This document shows, piece by piece, positions 26,467 to 30,000 of a DNA stretch of 30,000 nt. Position 1 is the first letter of the stretch. Each line of letters starts with the position of its first letter. Both the position numbers and the translations under genes were made by a program. The stretch is from Prionace glauca (lineage: Eukaryota; Chordata; Chondrichthyes; Carcharhiniformes; Carcharhinidae): contig CM075758.1 of assembly GCA_037974335.1 (NCBI GenBank), forward strand, positions 20,602,254-20,632,253. The letters run 5' to 3'. Under the pieces are notes generated by a model. That model saw only the letters and a program-made list of their open reading frames with translations. It did no database searches and was not told the origin of the DNA.

Positions 26467-27917
26467 TTGTTTAAGAAGGGTGCCAGGCAAAAGGCGGGGA
26501 ATTATCGGCCGGTTAGTTTAACGTCTGTGGTAGGTAAAATGTTAGAAACCGTCATTAAGGAGGAAATAGCGAGGCATCTTAAGGGGAATTGCTTGATAGG
26601 GCGGACGCAATACGGTTTCATTAAAGGGAAGTCGTGTCTGACAAATTTACTGGAGTTCTATGAGGATGTGTCTAGGGCAGTGGATGTAGGAGAGCCGGTG
26701 GATGTGGTCTTTCTGGATTTTCAGAAGGCGTTTGACAAGGTACCTCACAAGAGGTTATTGCAGAAGGTCAGGGGACATGGAGTTGGGGGTAGGGTGTTAG
26801 CGTGGATAGAGGATTGGTTGTCAAATAGGAGGCAGAGAGTGGGGGTCAATGGATGCTATTCGGATTGGCGGTTGGTGACTAGTGGGGTGCCCCAGGGGTC
26901 GGTGCTGGGGCCTCAGCTATTTACCATTTATATAGATGATCTGGAGGAGGGAACCGAGTGCAGGGTGTCAAAATTTGCTGATGACACCAAGATTGGGGGA
27001 AAGGCAAATTGTGCGGAGGGTGTGGAGAGTCTGCAGAAGGATCTAGATAGGCTGGGCGAATGGGCCAGGAAATGGCAAATGGAATTTAATGTTGGCAAGT
27101 GTGAGGTGGTCCACTTTGGTAGGAGGAATGGTAGGAAGGACTATTACTTACGGGGCGGAAAACTGCAGCAGGCGACGGTGCAGAGGGACCTCGGGGTCCT
27201 TGTGCATGAGTCGCAAAAACCCAGCTTGCAGGTGCAGCAGGTGGTCAGGAAGGCGAATGGGATGCTGGCCTTCATAGCGAGGGGGATTGAATATAAAAGT
27301 AGGGTGGTCTTGCTGCAGCTGTATAGGGCATTGGTGAGGCCGCAGCTGGAGTACTGTGTGCAGTTTTGGGCGCCGCACCTGCGCAAGGATATTTTGGCCT
27401 TGGAGGGAGTGCAGAGGAGGTTTACTCGGCTGATACCGGAGTTGAGGGGATTGAGCTATGAGGAGAGGCTGAATAAACTAGGCTTGTACTCGTTAGAGTT
27501 TAGAAGAATGAGGGGAGATCTCATTGAGACGTATAAGATGATGAATGGGATGGATAGGATAGAGGTGGAGAAACTCTTCCCGCTCAAAAAAGACAGTAGG
27601 ACTAGGGGGCACAGCCTCAAGATAAAGGGGGGGGGCGGTTTAGAACAGAGTTGAGGAGGAACTTCTTCACTCAAAGGGTGGTGAATCTCTGGAATTCTCT
27701 GCCCGTTGAAGTGGTGGAGGCTGCCTCGCTAAATATTTTTAAGAAACGGGTTGATGGGTTTTTGATAAGAGAAGGGATTAAGGGTTATGGGGAGAGGGCG
27801 GGAAGGTGGAGCTGAGTCACGACAGATCAGCCATGATCTTATTGAATGGCGGGGCAGGCTCGAGGGGCCAGATGGCCTACTCCTGCTCCGATTTCTTATG
27901 TTCTTATGTTCTTATGT
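26467..27917 (+). mobile_element. Nested CR1-like LINE (TTCTTATG tail) with RT domain
   Basis: A 5'-truncated element of 1.45 kb inserted in the endonuclease region of the older LINE. It starts at FKKGARQKAGNYRPVSLTSV (RT motif 1) and its frame is continuous with the host LINE's GDFN segment, giving a 430-codon chimeric frame (26362-27654). RT motif A is LDFQKAFD (residues 118-125 of that frame), motif B is SGVPQGSVLGP (174-184) and motif C is FADDT (205-209), so all three catalytic aspartates are present. The frame ends at a G-run (LKIKGGGGLEQS); the matching element at 5086-5520 reads on past this point, so an extra base or two in the G-run is likely. The 3' UTR ends in TTCTTATGTTCTTATGTTC. 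Confidence 0.88.
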
Positions 27918-29036
27918 AGATAGGCCAACTAGAGGTGAGGCTATATTGGATTTGGTGCTGTGAAATGAGCCAGACCAGCTGCTAGACTTGGAAGTTGGTG
28001 TGCATTTTGGTGATAGTGACCACAATTCGGTTACGTTCACCTTAGTGATGGAAAGGGATAGGCATAAACCTCGGGTCAGTAGTTTTAGTTGGGGCAAGGG
28101 TAATTATGAGGCTATTAGGAGAGAATTAGGAAACATAGGTTGGACTAGGAGATTACAGGGACTGGGAACGTCTGAAATGTGGAGTTTGTTCAAGGAGCAG
28201 CTACTGCGAGTCCGTGATAGGTATGTCCCTGTCAGGCAAGGAGGAATTGGTAGGGCTAGGGAACCGTGGTGCACCAAAAAAGTTTTCTCGTTGGTTAAGA
28301 GGAAAAAGGAGGGTTATGTTCAGATGAGACATGAGGGCTCGGGTAGTGCACTGGAAAACTTTAGATTGGCTAGGAGGGAGTTGATGAGTGAGCTAAGAAG
28401 GGCTAAGAGATGACATGAGAAGACTTTGGCTGATAGGGTTAACGAGAATCCTAAGGCGTTCTATAGGTATGTCAAGAACACAAGGTTGGTTAGGGCAAGA
28501 TTAGGGCCAGTATAGACAGCAGAGGGAAGTTATGTGTGGAACCGGAGGAGATTGGAGAGGCATTGAACCAATATTTCTCTTCGGAGTTCACGCAGGGGGA
28601 CATGGATTTGGCTGAGGAGGACACTAGATTGCAGGGGAGTAGAATTGACAGTGTTGCAGTTGATAAGGAGGATGTGCTAGATATTCTGGAGGGTCTGAAA
28701 ATAGATAAGTCCCCTGGTCTGGATGGGATTTACCCCAGGATTCTGTGGGAGGCAAGAGAAGTGATTGCTGAGTCTCTGGCTCTGATCTTCAGGTCGTCGT
28801 TGGCCTCTGGTATAGTACCGGAAGATTGGAGGTTAGCGAATGTTGTCCCATTGTTTAAGAAGGGGAACAGAGACTTCCCCGGGAATTATAGACCGGTGAG
28901 TCTCACTTCTGTTGTGGGCAAGGTTTTAGAAAAAAATATTCGGGATAGGATTTATAGTTATTTGGAGAGTTATGAATTGATTGGAGATAGTCAGCATGGT
29001 TTTGTGGCGGGTAAATTATTTTAAATTATTAAGGAG
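27918..29036 (+). pseudogene. CR1-like LINE ORF2 continued: endonuclease end, linker and RT start
   Basis: Picks up where 26466 stops: DRPTRGEAILDLVL, then a TGA, then NEPDQLLDLEVGVHFGDSDHNSVTF, which contains the SDHN endonuclease motif. Next comes the linker (WSLFKEQLLRVRDRYVPV and KKVFSLVKRKKEGYVQ), another TGA after ELRRAKR (about 28411), FYRYVKNTRL, a frameshift near 28500, and then the RT start (KSPGLDGIYPRIL, DWRLANVVPLFKKGN, YRPVSLTSVVGKVLE, DSQHGFVAGK). The element stops before RT motif A. At least three lesions are visible in this part. Confidence 0.85.
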
Positions 29037-29057
29037 TTCAGAAGGATGAGGGGGGTT

Positions 29058-29514
29058 CTTATAAAAAATAGGAGCAGGAGTAGGCCATCTGGCCCTTCGA
29101 GCCTGCCCCGCCATTCATTAAGATCATGGATGATCTGTCGTGGCTCAGTTCCACCTTCCCGCCCACTCCCCATAAACCTTAATCCCCTCGCTTATCAAAA
29201 ACCCATCAACCCGCGTCTTAAGTATATTTAGCGAGGCAGCCTCCACCACTTCAACGGGCAGAGAATTCCAGAGATTCACCACCCTTTGAGTGAAGAAGTT
29301 CCTCCTCAACTCCGTTCTAAACAGCCCCCCTTTATCTTGAGGCTGTGCCCCCTAGTCCTACTGTCTTTTTTGAGCGGGAAGAGTCTCTCCACCTCTATCC
29401 TATCCATCCCATTCATCATCTTATACGTCTCAATGAGATCTCCCCTCATTCTTCTAAACTCTAACGAGTACAAGCCTAGTTTATCCAGCCTCTCCTCATA
29501 GCTCAACCCCCTGA
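29058..29514 (-). repeat. CR1-like LINE 3' end, minus strand
   Basis: Reverse complement of the TTCTTATG-tailed 3' end seen at 5086-5520 and 27480-27917. The minus strand encodes SYEERLDKLGLYSLEFRRMR, then PLKKDSRTRGHSLKIKGG, followed by a frame break and the 3' UTR. The tail is reduced to about one unit (TTTTTTATAAGAAC on the minus strand). It lies against the broken end of the larger LINE. Confidence 0.87.
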
Positions 29515-29650
29515 ACTTTATAGAAAAGAAACCTTATACTTTTGATAGAGAGGTTAGGATGATTCCATTTCATATCTTCCTGCTTTGGGGAAATGGGAGT
29601 TCTCTTTACATTTACAAGGATACAGGGAGGGAGATGTTTGAATGGACATT
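29515..29650. other. Short unassigned stretch
   Basis: About 135 bases of A/T-rich sequence with no recognised repeat and no V leader exon. I looked on the minus strand for a signal-peptide exon with a phase-1 donor that could belong to V-C and found none. Confidence 0.5.
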
Positions 29651-30000
29651 CAGCTTTTTGGGAGATTCTGAGAGTCTGAGTGTATGAGGGAGAGTTTGAG
29701 TGTGTCAGGGAGAGATATTGTGTGTGGGGGAGATAGTGTGTGAAGGAGAGAGAGTGTGTGTGAGATAGTGTGTATGTGAGAGTGTGTGTGTCTGTGTGTG
29801 ACAGAGAGAGAGAGAGAAAAAGAGAGTATGAAAAAGAGAGTGAGTGTTTGTGTGTGAGAGAGACAGTGTGTGTGAGAGAGACAGTGTGAGTGAGACAGTG
29901 TGCATGTGGGAGAGAGAGTGTGTGTGTATGTGTGTGTGTGTGTGTGTAACAGAGAGAGATTGCACATGAGGGAGAGATTTTGTGTGAGGGAATTAAGGGT
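29651..30000. repeat. GT/GA-rich simple repeat at the right edge
   Basis: Compound GT and GA tracts of the same style as the cassette junction repeats (GAGAGAGTGTGTGTGAGA and similar) with TGTGAGGGAG variants. It continues past the window. It may mark the start of another cassette-like junction, or may be an independent tract. Confidence 0.93.

Larger units (their letters stand above)
24437..29036 (+). mobile_element. CR1-like LINE with ORF1 and broken ORF2, carrying nested LINE pieces
   Basis: Composite of one near-complete CR1-clade element: short 5' UTR (about 24437-24507), ORF1 (24508-25431), endonuclease part of ORF2 (about 25966-26466 and 27918-28060) and the start of the RT domain (28600-29024). 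Two insertions split it: a scrambled TTCTATG-tailed LINE piece (25543-25965) and a TTCTTATG-tailed LINE (26467-27917). After the RT motif equivalent to QHGFVAGK it breaks off into a short match to the ORF2 C-terminal region (GAGTTCAGAAGGATGAGG, about 29033-29050), implying an internal deletion of most of the RT. Not mobile by itself. Confidence 0.85.

Noticed and set aside
24437-30000. A previously undescribed multi-gene system in the right-hand 5.5 kb
   Set aside because: All recognisable frames there resolve to CR1-like LINE ORF1, endonuclease or RT pieces. No other gene family is supported.

Overview
This is vertebrate germline DNA, most likely from a cartilaginous fish (shark or ray). Reasons: three kinds of T-cell-receptor V segment with recombination signal sequences (RSS); a dense load of CR1-like LINEs with octamer-type 3' tails (TTCTATG and TTCTTATG repeats); and a tRNA-headed SINE resembling the HE1/V-SINE type known from elasmobranchs. 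The species cannot be fixed from the sequence alone. There are no prokaryotic features, and no J, D or C segments are visible.

Bases 1-24103 are four head-to-tail copies of a roughly 5.5-6.9 kb cassette. In plus-strand order each cassette holds: a CR1-like ORF2 relic (fragment A); a spacer with ATTCC repeats; a SINE; V segment 'A' on the minus strand (RSS, V exon, intron carrying a LINE 3' end, leader exon, upstream region with a CRE-like site and a second LINE 3' end); V segment 'B' on the minus strand (RSS, V exon, intron with a poly-C tract, leader exon); another CR1-like relic (fragment B); and a long GT/GA-rich simple repeat. All eight V segments look intact: leader with start codon, phase-1 donor and acceptor, open V exon with both Ig cysteines and the core tryptophan, and a 23-bp-spacer RSS directly after the V exon. 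Framework features (LFYS...SA.RP in V-B, resembling mammalian TRBV30; IVAT..GSE in V-A, resembling TRBV20/29) favour TCR beta, but another TCR chain cannot be excluded.

The copies are not simply related. Diagnostic bases group units as (1,2)/(3,4) around the SINE and V-A, but as (1,3)/(2,4) in fragment A and around V-B. A 1.08-kb LINE insertion sits at the same site in units 2 and 4 only. This points to unequal exchange or gene conversion between cassettes. Unit 1 also ends in a rearranged junction, where a 92-97 bp inverted copy of its own V-B intron is split by a LINE.

Bases 24104-24436 hold a third V segment (V-C), a relic that has lost its 5' end and its RSS. From 24437 to about 29036 lies a CR1-like LINE with an open ORF1 (zinc-knuckle-like cysteines, coiled coil and an SGNH-esterase-like domain lacking catalytic residues). 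Its ORF2 is broken by two nested LINE pieces, one of which creates an endonuclease-RT chimeric reading frame. The window closes with a minus-strand LINE 3' end, a short unassigned stretch and another GT/GA simple repeat.
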